Assembly (NCBI GenBank): GCA_001574975.1
Contig: KQ965734.1
Span: forward strand, 1,610-65,609
Source: Gonapodya prolifera JEL478
Taxonomy: Eukaryota; Monoblepharomycota; Monoblepharidomycetes; Monoblepharidales; Gonapodyaceae
Direction: 5' to 3'
Length of the DNA: 64,000 nucleotides
The notes beneath the pieces are model-generated. The model was given only the letters and a program-made list of their open reading frames with translations. It did no database searches and was not told where the DNA came from. This document shows positions 48,136 through 59,921 of this stretch, in pieces. The position numbers and the translations under genes were made by a program. Positions within the stretch are counted from its first letter, which is position 1. Every line of letters begins with the position of its first letter.

Positions 48136-49040
48136 AGACGTGGTATGTGGTGTCTGGTGTTTCGGAGATGTTGTGTGGATCGTTGGTTTGCTTCTTTGGT
48201 TTGTTGTGGTTATGCTTTGGGAGGGACTTTGGCAAGCACTCGTGGTCATCAAATTGAGCTGCAACTGAACGATAAAGCATGCATTGTGTACATGTATGGT
48301 GCAAAGATCTTGGTTAGAACCTCTCGCGGCGCGACCGAGTTTGATTGGTTGGACAGATTTCTTTGTTGTTCAAACACCGATTCGAAGAAGCCCTTTTCAC
48401 ATGATGTACTTTGATCATACACACTGGAAGGCAACATTTGTCACTTGGCGCACAGCTGCTGGCTGCTGTGCCCCTTTTGGATCCGCGGCCGATTCGCATC
48501 AGGTTCAGACAAGGGGCTGAATGCACACACGTCAGCCCCGCTTTGGCCGCACACTGCGCCACGCGGGCTCTCTCTGTGACTTGATGCCAGCCAGTGGAGG
48601 TTTGCTCACTCGATGGAGGATCGCGAAGACGATGCTGGCTCTCGCTCGCACGTTGATACGCTAGTCCAGCACCGTTGAAGTTTGTGCAGTTCGTCAGCTA
48701 CGAGCGTTCGTTTATCATGTATTGGAATGTGGGACATCCAGCCTTCTTGCTTGGATGGGCAACAAAGCAAGACACCAAAAAACGTCCCCCGAAAATAGGA
48801 AGATGAGACAGAAAAAGGGCCGGGAAAATATAAGGGCCGAATTCGGCCCACTGCTTAGTACCGTTCACCGACGACTCCTTGAAAGGGGCACGACGGAGGA
48901 GAACCCGCACACAAACAGCCAAGGATCAGACCGGTTTCACGACCACGTCCGCGGCACCGGACCGCGGGACAATTGTCCGTTTCGGGCCTTACCAAACTGA
49001 AATCATATCCTGACCTTTTCAACGGACGTATCATCGTAGA
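48136..49040. other. Stretch without a supported gene
   Basis: About 900 bp between the anoctamin stop and the second transcription factor start. Only short overlapping frames with no domain are present. The right half should contain the promoter of the transcription factor. No repeat or RNA gene recognised. Confidence 0.35.
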
Positions 49041-52000
49041 ATGGACCCCACGTACGGCCCAGGAGCGGGAGCGGCAGCGGGACGAGTGAGTTGAGTTGCG
49101 ATCGTTCGAGGCATGTCTCCCCAGATTGATGGATGATGGAATGACCCATTACCTTTCATTGATTCCTTCAAGAACGCCAAACGGAAGAGAAGTACCAAGG
49201 CTTGCGATACATGCCACAGGAAAAAGATCAGATGTAATGGCGAGCTGTGAGTTTGACCTGACTTTGTCGTTGGGAGGTGGGGTGGGGGATTGCTTCGCTT
49301 CGTTTTGGGGAAGGTGGTTGCCTCGTTTGGTTTGCGTGATGAAATCGCCTCTTTCGAGAGCTGGGGTGATGGTTGTTGCCTCGTTTCGGTTGAGTGTGGA
49401 GATGGGATTGTCTCATGTCGTGGGGGGGGAATGGCGTCGTTTCTTTTGGGTGATGGTCGGCGCCTCGTTTCATTTGGGTGATGTCGTGGATTCTAACATT
49501 CTCAAATTCAAATATCACATGTCTCCTCCTGGCCACCACGTTCGGTAGACCTTGCTCCAACTGCTCCCACTCCAAACACCAATGTGCCTACACACCCTCC
49601 GCCAAGAAGCGCGGTCCACGCGTAGGCTACATCGAGTCCCTGGAGCGGCGCCTCTCGCAAATGGAATCTCTCCTCACCACCCACGTTGGCCCGGCATACA
49701 AGGAGCAGCTCGGTCTCGACGAAGACGACATGGACGACGGGTACGACGGGTACGATCCCATGGGCCCCGGTGGGGGCGGGGGACACCAACCTTTGGACCA
49801 TGACATGGCCGCCATGGGACTGCACATGGCTGCTATGGGGTCTCTGCCCGGTATGAGCATCGGCCCCTCCACCGTTCCCGCGCTCAACCAGATGAGACCC
49901 ATATCCGGCTTCACAGGTGCCATGCCTCCGTCCGCCTATCCGGGCGCACCGCGTTCCTTCATTCCCGATGGGTCGGAAGACTGGGCCCGCGACCCGGCGT
50001 CCGACCCACGCGGAGGCCCATCGTACGAACCGCCCCCAGGCGGTGGCGGGTGGAACCAGTCTGCTGCCGTTGGGGACGCCTATTCCGACTGGACTCCTCC
50101 TGCCCCGGTTGACGGCGGCAGCGCTGGTCGTGGGCGGAACCAGGCGCACCAGCACCACCGGAGCGGAGGGTCTGGCGGATGGAGCCAGACCATGCAGATG
50201 GCGTCCTACCAGCAGCAGGAACAACACCCATCCCCTCCCGACGATTTCGCCAACGGGTCCTCGGGCGAGGAGATCATGCCCGCACCGTCGCGGCGGATCA
50301 CGAACAGAGACTCCTCCTCCTCGAACCCCAACCACCCGCAACCAAGACCGCGAGGCCGCCCAAGGGGTTCGGCGGCGGCGTCGTTCCGCCCGTACCCCGG
50401 CGACCCGTCCGAAGGGGACCCGGACCACCTCGCGCGCCGCGACTCTCGGCCCCGCGGTGGAGGCGCCGGCGGGCCTGGTGTCCCACGCGCCACGGGGGGT
50501 GCTCGACGGGGCAAGCGGGGCGGCCGAGGCGGCGGAGGTCCTTCTCGAGACGCGGACGTCCACAGCGACACGTTTGGCCGCGCAGGAAACCCCTACGCGG
50601 ACGACGAGGAGGATGTTGATTCGGAGCTGGAGAGTGCCGTGGTGGGGAGGATCGCATGGCTCGCGTCGGGTGACGGTGCAGCGGGAGGAGACGCCATCGC
50701 AGGACGGGAAGCACATCGGGAAGAGTCCTACACAGACGCCCGTGCGGGAACTCGAAGCGACGGGCACGGCGTTCCTCACTACGGTTCCGGGTCGCCCCCG
50801 TCCGTGGCGCCTAGTGTGGGATCGCGGTCTGATGGGCTTGGCGGGAGCGTGGTCAGTATGGACGAAGGACGTGGGAAATCGTATCGGCCCTCCCCACGCC
50901 GAGCGGTTGTCGTTCCTCCGCCGCTGACGCCGAACGGGGGGGACGCGCCAGTTATCATGCCCCTCATTACACTGTTCTTCAGCCATGTGTATCCCATACT
51001 ACCTTTTATACACCGGTGAGTAAGACGGTTCCGGCATTATGCCTTGTTCACCCCCAATCAACATCGCGATCGCTTTTGGTCTCGCGACGTGCAAACAATG
51101 TCTATTATTTACCATCACTCTGTCTCGCAGGTCCTCTTTCTACGAAAAGCTCATACCCCACAACCAACATCACCACCTCCTTCTCAACTCCATCTACGCC
51201 GTGTCTGCCCGCTTCTCCACCGACCCAACCCTACTCAGCTCTGCGAAGCGTCCCTATGAAGCGGGCGACACCTTCTTTACCCGCGCCCAGGCCCTCCTCG
51301 CCGAGTGCATGAACGTGTCCACAGTTCCTACAACACAAGCCCTGCTCTTGCTGAGCTTGCACGCCTTTGGAAGGGGACGATTCAGCCAAGGGTGGTTGTA
51401 CAGCGGGATGGCGATTCGGATGGCTCAGGAGCTCAAGATGAATGTGGACTATGAGGATCTACCTGGATTAGAGAAGGGTGTTGGATGGATTGAGAGGGAG
51501 ACGAGAAGGAGGGTGTGGTGGTCCTGCTTTGCGCTGGTGGGTTATGATCGCAGCAAACCATCACTGCAGTGCGCAAGAAAGCTATCCATTGACACAATGC
51601 TGTGTGCTACATAGGATCGTCAATCTGCCGCTGCCGCAGACCGTCCATACACCATCGATGAACAGGACTGCCACCTCTCCTTACCCTCAGACGAAACAAT
51701 TTGGGAGCACACGAACCTCTCCTTCCAAGACGACGACGGTCTCAACCTCTTCCAAAACTCACGGCTGCCCCGTATGCCCTTTTCTCGCACGCTGCCTTAC
51801 CAACCTCCAGGTCCCTCCAGCCCGCCTCTTTCCCATTTCGCACTCAATACCATCCTCGTTTACCTCTTTGGGAAGATCTTGCGACTCGTAGGACACAGCC
51901 GCAAACCAACACAACGCCCCACGCAACCCTTCAGCCGAACCCCAATCACCATCGCAGCTGCGTCGCAGGGTGTTGGTCTGACTTTGTCTCCGACAGGGCA

Positions 52001-53450
52001 GGGCTCTGTTGGAGCGGACCCAGAGCTTGGCTTGCTTGATGCAAGTCTCCGAAATTGGTACCGTGGTTTACCTCCAGAGCTGACGCACCCCCATCTATCG
52101 GGCCACCTGGAGAGCGTTTGGATCGGGGCATACCTCCAAATCTATTACCACGCTGCCATGATTGTTCTTCACAGACCCGTCGCCCATTACCCGAGCCAGC
52201 CTTCGGGACTGGACTACCCATACGGGTTGGCTCCACCTGGAGGTCCAAAAATGCGCTCAGCTGCTCCACTACATCTGGGTAAAAGACTCAACGGTGCTGG
52301 TGATGGTGAAGGCGTCGGGGTAGGAGAAGACGGAGAGAGGAATGGACGTCAGCCAAACGTCAGGACTCCACCACCAGGCTCGAGTTTGAAGCAGGTTCCT
52401 GTCTGGCCGACTCCCCTTTCGCGTGATATTTGCACATCTTCCGCTGAGCGTGTCGCGAAAATCATTCAGGATTTTGTTGTGCCCAACCCTTGGTTGAATC
52501 GGTTCAACCCTTTCGCTGCGTACTGTATGTTCCACTCGGGAGTGGTACATATGATCAACCTGATACACCCTTACGAGGTCGGTTCTGTGAACAGCACATC
52601 GTCGACAACTGGACTTGGACTCGCAAGTCTGGGCCTGGACACCAAGAGCCCCGAAGAGCTGGTGGCCTCGTCGCGGTTGAACCTGAAGTCCCACATCATG
52701 GGATTGCGACGGATGGGGAACTACTGGGGATATGCGTTGAGGTACCTTGAGGCACTGGAAGGCCTTCTCAGGGCGACGGGGCTTGAGGATGTCATCCAGG
52801 AAGCGAAGGATCAGGAAGAAGGGAAGTTGGGTGATGTGGAGATCATTCCGACTGGAGACGAGGAGGACGGATGGGGTCGTGGCATCATGAATCTTGGTTT
52901 GACCATGTTCGGATTGGGTGGTGGAGACCTTGAGGGGGAAAGCCCAGACGCAGGTTACAGTGTGGAGCAACATGGAATGCCGCCTGGATATGCAGTCCCT
53001 ACTCCTGTGACGCGCCCCCGACTATCTTCAATCAGTCAGTATGCACTTCATCTCAACAATGGAGCTGCGGGAACCTCGAGTGCCTTTCCGACCGTCGCGT
53101 CCACCACGTTCCCAGCGGCTAGTCTGTTCGGGGACCCTAATCTTGACCCCAGCCTGAGCTCTCAGATTCTCTCTTCGGTATCAACCCCCATGGCAAGCCA
53201 TCAAACAGGTCGCGACGAGAACGCTGGGGCTGACGTTGGAGAGGCAGGCGATACCGGAGAAGGGCTGACGAACACACCGGAACCTGACGATGAGATGATA
53301 GAACCGGCTGCGGAAGTTGAAGTGAAAAGGCAGCTACAAGAACTTGCGTCGAGGTATCAGATGCACATAAAGCAGCATGGAAGGGCATTGTCGAACGCGA
53401 CTTTGAGGACCGATGCGGCAGCTGTGGAGCCTGTCAATGAGAATAGCTGA
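49041..53450 (+). CDS. Zn2Cys6 transcription factor with fungal_trans domain
   Basis: Five exons: 49041-49085, 49173-49246, 49549-51015, 51131-51536 and 51613-53450. The zinc cluster is split by an intron: TKACDTCHRKKIRCNGE, then LPCSNCSHSKHQCAYTPSAK, followed by KKRGPRVGYIESLERRLSQM (linker and dimerisation coiled coil). A Gly/Pro/Arg-rich disordered stretch of about 380 residues follows. The middle domain has PLITLFFSHVYPILPFIHR, FYEKLIPHNQHHHLLLNSIY, WLYSGMAIRMAQELKMNVDY, ETRRRVWWSCFALDRQSA and DRPYTIDEQDCHLSLPSDE. The intron of 302 nt inside the cluster is long for this window. The C-terminal tail is acidic and Glu-rich. About 1270 residues. Confidence 0.9.
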
Positions 53451-53559
53451 TTCGTGTAAAGTTGATCTTTGATCTGAGAGGATTTCCATACATATCTAGC
53501 GATTCTTTGCAATATCATCAAGATTTTTGAAAAATTTGTGGTTCGTTGTTTTTCCCCTC

Positions 53560-54063
53560 CTACTTTGAAATGACGACGAGGGCTGCGATCACCACGATAA
53601 TGGCGACGATTGCACCAATGATTAAGCTGATGGTGTGCTCCGACATTCCAGCCGATGCGTCCTCCTGCTGCGCCAGGTTCATTGAGCCCAGATTACGACG
53701 GGACGAGTTTGGTGCTGCGAGCGCGGGCATGGAGTTTATGGAGCTTCCGTAATCAAAAGAGCTTCCACGTGAGAGATCCTGGTGTTGAGAAGATGTCATG
53801 TGTTTGTGGGGCTAGTACGCCCGGGCTTGCGGGGAGAGACTCACACTTCCACTGCCGACCGAGGATGATGATGAGCCACCACTTTTCAGTTGATCTATCC
53901 TTGCCTTCATTTTGGTTGGCTGGAGTAGCCTCGACCGGAGCTCGTCTCCCCTGAAACCAGAGTGTGCGCACGCAACATTGGTATTGACTTCACCAAATGG
54001 TCATGGGTAGTTCTCATCTTTCTTTACTCACTCAACCCTCGCAAGACCCGTAGTTGAAGCCAT
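53560..54063 (-). CDS. Small tail-anchored Ser-rich protein
   Basis: Three exons from ATG 54063: MASTTGLARVE, then GDELRSRLLQPTKMKARIDQ with SGGSSSSSVGSG, then DLSRGSSFDYGSSINSM. The C-terminus is one strong hydrophobic span (SLIIGAIVAIIVVIAALVVI) ending SK, typical of a tail-anchored protein or a single-span protein with the N-terminus in the cytosol. No SNARE heptads recognised. About 120 residues. A preceding exon may exist: reading upstream of the ATG the frame stays open to a CAG at about 54143. Function unknown. It is convergent with the transcription factor gene, about 110 bp apart. Confidence 0.6.
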
Positions 54064-54887
54064 TGGGGTACCGAACGAGCTGCTAGCGGTACTGCTGGTG
54101 GTGGAACCGTCCACCAGTTGGTTTCTTGCTGCTCGCCTCGCCTGAAATGTTAGATGCGAAGGATGGGATCGAAATATTGTAACGGTAGGTTCGTTCAAAT
54201 CGTCGGTATGGAAGCAGAAAGCACAAAGCGACGGAGGTCAGAGCTTTTGCGGACGCATTGAAGATGTAGCTCCACATGGACATCAACGAACCCGCGCATT
54301 TGCGATCCTGCTTTCGACGCTGGAGATTGACAGAGACATCTGAATATTTTGCGAAATTGGTGGGTCTGATGGAAAAGGTACCAGATGTGGCACATTCCAT
54401 CTCACGATCAGGTCGGCCTTTCGCAAGGGTATCAAAACTTCAAATGACAAAGGAAGTGTGAAACTATTTCATTACGTTTGTCAATACTAATTACAAGATT
54501 TGTCAGTCTATTAGAAGATTTCCTCCTCCTTTCTCAGTTTCTTTGAGCGCGGGAGCGCTGGGGGAACAACATCAGAACGTCAAATCAGAGACATCTATCG
54601 CTTTACATACCACCACTGAATTTTATCCCGTGTGAAAGTAATGATTCATACGCCAAACGCGGTGTGGAAGGTTCAAAGGAACATCCGTCCCTGTTCACCC
54701 CGCAGGACCTTTATCAGATGGAGGTGACTCACGATCGTATTAAATAACTGGACACTTATCCTCCAATCAACTTACTGAAGAGTCATCGATAAAAACTTCA
54801 ACAGCAGTCCGATCGCCTGTTGCCAAAGTTTGTTGGTGGTTGCATCATCTAAAACTCGCCGATCGCCGATCGCCTTAACTAAACATA
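54064..54887. other. Stretch of unclear content
   Basis: A minus-strand frame at about 54143-54400 has a hydrophobic run (TSVALCFLLPYRRFERTYRY) and could be an upstream exon of the tail-anchored gene, but I cannot join it with confidence. The rest, to the citrate synthase start, should contain its promoter. A small CGATCGC direct repeat occurs at about 54860. Confidence 0.3.
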
Positions 54888-56809
54888 ATGGATCACATCG
54901 CTGCACACAATCAGTCTTCAAAGGTCGCAATGCCTCCAACAAAGGTATTTATCTCTCCGTTTCGGTCTTACCTCGCCCTGATCGCTTCTGTAACCTCACT
55001 CATTAGCTCGGGAACACCACTCCCAATACCCTGCACCAGAGAATGTCTGAGATCGTCCCTAATCGCCTATCAGATATTAGGATAATTCGCACAAAATACG
55101 GCAAAGGGAATCTCGGAAACGTGACTGTCGACATGGTGAGGGAGCAGTACCTGGATTGCTCCAATACCCAGCTCTTACAAGATAACATTCGTGCAAAATA
55201 AAATCACACAGGCCTATGGTGGAATGCGTGGGATTGTGGGTCTCATATGGGAGGTGTGTGTGTTCGTTGTTCAGGCGTGAGCAACAATGTCTGAAGTCTA
55301 AGACGGTTTTTAGGTGTCTTTACTGGACCCAGAAAAGGTGCGTTCACACACTCCTTCAATTGCATCCGAGAAAGACCAACGTCGAGGCGTTCAAAAGGGA
55401 ATTACGCTGAGGACCCATTCATTGCCTGAGCTCCTACCTCGTCTCCCGCGTGGTAGAAGAGGCTCAGAACCGATGCCTGAAGGCATGTTGTGGCTTCTCT
55501 TGACCGGAGAAGTCCCCACTAAGGAAGAAGCCTTGGGGCTTTCCGCCGAGCTCGCCAAACGCGGGGTCGTCGAGCCATGGATAGAAGATGTTCTGGATCA
55601 ATGTCCCAAGGTGAGCAAATAATATCAATATTTTGTGCTCATGAGATTTCTAATATATTTGTTTCGAAGACGCTACACCCTATGACGCAACTCTCATACG
55701 CCGTGAACGCATGCCAGCACTCGAGCAAGTTCGCCAAGGCATACGCGTCTGGTGTACCAAAAGATACATATTGGCAATACTATTTTGAGGATTGTCTCGA
55801 CCTTATCGCCAAGCTTCCCCTCATAGCTGCACGGATCTACCGCAACGTGACACGAGCAGAAGGAGCACCACCCGTGGGCCGCGGACTCTCAGTCGACGTC
55901 TCACTTGACTGGTCGGGCAACTTCGCTCGAATGATGGGATTTGAGAGCGATGAGTTTGACGACATGCTCAGGCTCTTCCTCACGATTCATTGTGGTGTGT
56001 TGAAAATGGTACAAATCGGTCATGCTCAGGTTCTTCCCACACTCGATTAATTTACCATTAGATCACGAGGGTGGCAACGTGTCTGCGCACACCTGCCATG
56101 TTGTTTCATCGGCTCTTGCGGACCCATACTTATCCTTCGCTGCATGTATGAACGGCCTAGCTGGACCTCTCCACGGCCTCGCAAACCAAGAATGCCTGCT
56201 CTTCATCGTCAAAATGCGCGAGGAGCTAGGGGACAATGCCAGCAACGATCAAGTTGAAGCTTACGTCAGGGCCATCATCAAGTCGGGACAGGTGATTCCA
56301 GGATACGGCCACGCCGTGCTAAGGAAGACTGATCCACGGTACACATGCCAGAAAGAGTGGGCGGAAATGCATTTGCCCGACGATCCTTTGCTCAAATTGG
56401 TTGGACAACTATTTGAAGTCGTTCCGAGAGTTCTCGCGGAGGGTGGCAAGGTCAAGAACCCCTGGCCCAACGTCGATGCAGCTTCAGGCGTTTTGCTGAA
56501 TGTGCGTACATTCGCTTTTATTCTGTGTCCTACCCTAAAGCTTGCGTGCTTTACCCATGATAGCACTATGGACTCAAAGAGACAAATTACTACACTGTTC
56601 TCTTTGGCGTGTCACGTGCTCTTGGCGTCTTGAGTGGAACTCTATGGGCGCGGATCTGCGGACTACCGATTGAGCGGTGAGTTTACGAGGGCGTCAGCTG
56701 ACCCACTGGCTAGTTTTCATCCATTTTTTATCTCTTGACCAGGCCCAAGAGTCTCACCTCAGAAGAGGTTGTACGCTTGTTCGGCCCAGAAGTTTCTCCA
56801 AAAATGTGA
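54888..56809 (+). CDS. Citrate synthase
   Basis: Condenses acetyl-CoA with oxaloacetate. Exons join as [52 protein letters not shown] and [19 protein letters not shown]. The catalytic residues are visible: His in [10 protein letters not shown], His in [14 protein letters not shown] and Asp in [10 protein letters not shown]. Other signatures are [36 protein letters not shown] and [11 protein letters not shown]. Roughly nine exons, about 460 residues. The leader before the first conserved helix is only about 20 residues ([19 protein letters not shown]) and is not a clear mitochondrial presequence. The C-terminus EVSPKM is not a peroxisomal signal. An alternative first exon may supply targeting. 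Confidence 0.93.
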
Positions 56810-56922
56810 CAAGGAGAGTGCAGCCAGAAGGATAAGAGAAATCGCGTAGTATTTTGTTCAATCCCGGGGAATTTTAAGTTTCATTTTACGTCTTCAATTG
56901 TTGATTCACTAAATTCAAAAGC

Positions 56923-59515
56923 TCATTGTGTTTGGCCATTCACTTCAAGTGGGACAGGTCCTGCTCCAGAGATGGGAGCCATCATTGCAAAGGTAGAAGG
57001 AATTGATGGGGTCTGACCTCCTGGTAGACCTGGGAAGCCTCCTGCCATTGGCAAACCCATTCCAGGCGCCAGAACAAATCCTTGCGGGAATTGCATCGCG
57101 CCCCCCTGACCGAATTGGGCATTCACTCCAGGTGCAAAGGTTGCGACAGTCGCACCCTGTGGATTTTGATTGGATTGTCCGGCTTGTCCAGGAAGCGTCA
57201 TACCCGGTCCAAGAATAGTCACCGGCACCGCACTCATTGCGCCATTGGGCCCAGGAATAAATGCCATGAACGGTTGGTGAGGCATCATATTAGAAGGCGC
57301 CATGAAAAGATTCTGTGGTTGTTGCGAGGGGTTTGGTGATACGTTGCGAGTTTGGCGTTGTGGATCCAGATGAGTTGGCGAATTCGTTAGACTGTTTGGA
57401 GCACTCTCTCCCCGTTCCTTGACAAAAATAGCGGTGCGATCCCCATTCTGAGCCCCGCGATCTCCACCAGGCCCACGATCCCAGTCCCGACCATGGTCTC
57501 TATTTGGTGATGGGTGTATACTTCCTTTACCCGAGTTCCTTCTGCTGTGCGGTCCACTTCCACCCCGTGACAGTGGTTCAGATCGTCCTCCGCGTAATGA
57601 TTCCTCCCACTCGTACCTCCCACCCAACCTTCGGGGCCCGCCGGGACTACGGGACCTTGATCGCCCGGGAGGAGATCTCGATGGCCTCCTCGACCTGTTC
57701 ATATCATCCCGGTACCTTCCCTCATCCAAGAAGAACCGCCGATTCCTGTCCCAACTCCGACTTCTACTTCGCGAACGGCCCACAGGAGACATCGGGCGAG
57801 ATCTCGGCCCACCATAAGGGCTTCCAGGGCGCGACCGCGAGAAACTGTAAGGGCTCGGCGGTCGCGAGCTTCGGTAAGGACTTCCAGGTCTTGATCCACG
57901 GAAGGGACTTCCCGGCCGGGACCCCCGATGCGGGCTGCCTGGTCGAGACTTGACAATTGGGCTCCCTGGCCTCGATCCTCGATAAGGAGGGCTGGGACTC
58001 GTTCTTCTACTGCGCTTGGAAGGTGGCCATCCGTCCCGATCACGGTCCTTCTCTCTTTCTCTGTCTCTATCCTTTTCTCTGCTGGGACTTCGAGTCCTTG
58101 TTCCACTTCTTTCTCGCTCTCTTTTGGGTGATCTGGGGCCATCTCTACCTCTGGCACCGTCACGTTTCCAGTGGCGATCCCGAATCTTGTCCTCCTTCAA
58201 TGCTTGTTCTTTTTGCCGCTCCTCAAGATCGTCGGCCCTGAGTTTCGCACGGGTCTCTTCGGTGAGGGGGTCGTGGCTGAATGGACACTTGTCGGGGTCA
58301 GCAGAAAACTTGCAAGAGTTCCAAAGATGGAAGAATTTGCAAGGCTACGAATGAAATGAGGCAATTATGAGGAATAGATCGTGTTCGCGTTGCTCTACTC
58401 GATTCACCTGTGTCTTTAGGGTTTTCATCATCTGGATTTCAGCGGTCCTGCGTTCTTCCTCGGTCAGCGGATCGTGAGAGTAACGGCACTTTGGATTGCT
58501 GCATTTATTGAACCAATGGTAGAACTGCGGAAGGGTGATTCAAAGTTAGAATGTTACCGAGTTCATCAACTTCCAGAGTCGCGAGACCATTCATTCATTG
58601 AGCACTTGCCTTGCATGGTTCTCTACTAAGATCGTGGGAGTACGGACAATTCGCACCCTTGTCGCACTTTCCGGATCGAAAGTATTTGCAGCTTCCCGCA
58701 AGCTTGTCTTTTTCCTCTCTCTCCTGTTTCTTCCGAAGTTCATCCACCGCTGCTGAGTCATGAATGTATGGGCACTGAGGGCCTTTGGCACAAGAACCCT
58801 TTGCGAAATATTGACAAATCTGTTTGGCAGTGGACCCGTTTCCGTTTCCGTTTCCACTGTTTGTTCGGTCGCGGTCTTTGTCGCGTTCACGTTCACGCTG
58901 TTGCTTTCGTTCCCCTCCCGAACGAGCCGGTGACACCCCGGCGGCGCCGGTGGACTGCTTCTGACCGTGGATCTGCTGAAATTGTTGGTCTTGTGGAAGC
59001 TGCTGAGTTCTGCCCGACTTGCCCGAAGAGCGCTGACGATTTCTACCGCTGCCTGAGCCATTTGCAGTGGAGTCATCCGGAACTGCGTCAGGGTCAGCTT
59101 TTATAACAGGATCGGATGTGGTGCTCGCCAAGCTCGCGGCCTCTACTTTGACCTTTTTCGATGAAGCCGCTGCACTTTGGCCGCGTTTACCAGTTGTTGA
59201 ATGCTGGGAACTTGCGTTGTTCCCATTGCCTGAGGCACCTGTCTGTGCAGACTTCTGTATCGTTTTATCACGAGTTCCGTTCGGTGCGGGCTCTTTAAAA
59301 GGGTTCCCGTTGCCTTCGTTGATAGAATTAGCAGTCGTTGAAGAATTTGGATGCTCGATAGTCTTGGCCGATGCGAGAATGTTGTTCAAAAACGCATCCG
59401 CATTGAAATCTGATCCAGCAGGTTCAAAAGTTGTTCCATTAGAGTCATGTGAATTCAGTGACTTTGGCTCCAAAGTATGGAGAGTTGTTTCGGTTTGAGT
59501 TGTTCCGGTGTGCAT
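56923..59515 (-). CDS. Four-CCCH zinc-finger protein with RS/SRPGSP-rich C-terminus
   Basis: Three exons (58610-59515, 58408-58524, 56923-58344), about 814 residues. The N-terminal 230 residues are Ser/Asn/Gly-rich. Four CCCH fingers follow: QICQYFAKGSCAKGPQCPYI-H, CKYFRSGKCDKGANCPYSH, then C-K across an intron with FYHWFNKCSNPKCRYSH, and CKFFHLWNSCKFSADPDKC-PFSH. The fingers are joined to a charged helix and then an RS region with repeated RGSRPGSP units and RSRSRSRSWDR. The last 180 residues are Gly/Pro/Met/Asn-rich (PGMGLPMAGGFPGLPGG). This is the layout of a nuclear RNA-binding or splicing factor. The first intron (58525-58609) has an AAG|GCAAGT donor, a GC-AG intron. Confidence 0.85.
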
Positions 59516-59921
59516 CGAATGCGTGGCAGACTTGTTCCCAAAGCATCATGCCAAAAGAAGTAGCGATACCGGAAGAAACAAACAGCAAAATCAGAATGAC
59601 ATGCAAAGGCTTTGAATGTTGAACGGGGAACTGTCCATGGCTTTCCACAACAGTTGCTCGGTCCGAGCAGACAGTTCGCAAGCCGAAGTTTAAGGTTCCC
59701 ATCGATGCAGACTTACGATATCGGTCTCAACGACCTCTCCAGCCTCCAATTCGTTCATGGCTGGCCCTGGCTTCTCTGGTGGTCAAAGAGTTAAAATGTG
59801 GCAGAGTGACCGAAGTAAATCTCACAACGGAACTTGCCGAACTCAGCAGTCTCTCCACCTCTGCCTTTTAATCCAAGTTTATAAGTGCGGGCGTGGTATT
59901 GTCAGCATTTTCTTGCGAAAA
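59516..59921. promoter_or_regulatory. Region between divergent CCCH and methyltransferase-like genes
   Basis: About 400 bp between two genes transcribed outward, so both promoters should lie here. An open frame continues upstream of ATG 59922 to 59757, so the methyltransferase-like protein could start earlier. No other feature seen. Confidence 0.35.

Noticed and set aside
49508-50986. 492-codon minus-strand open frame rich in Arg/Pro/Val
   Set aside because: It is the antisense of the GC-rich disordered exon of the second transcription factor, where stop codons are rare on all frames.
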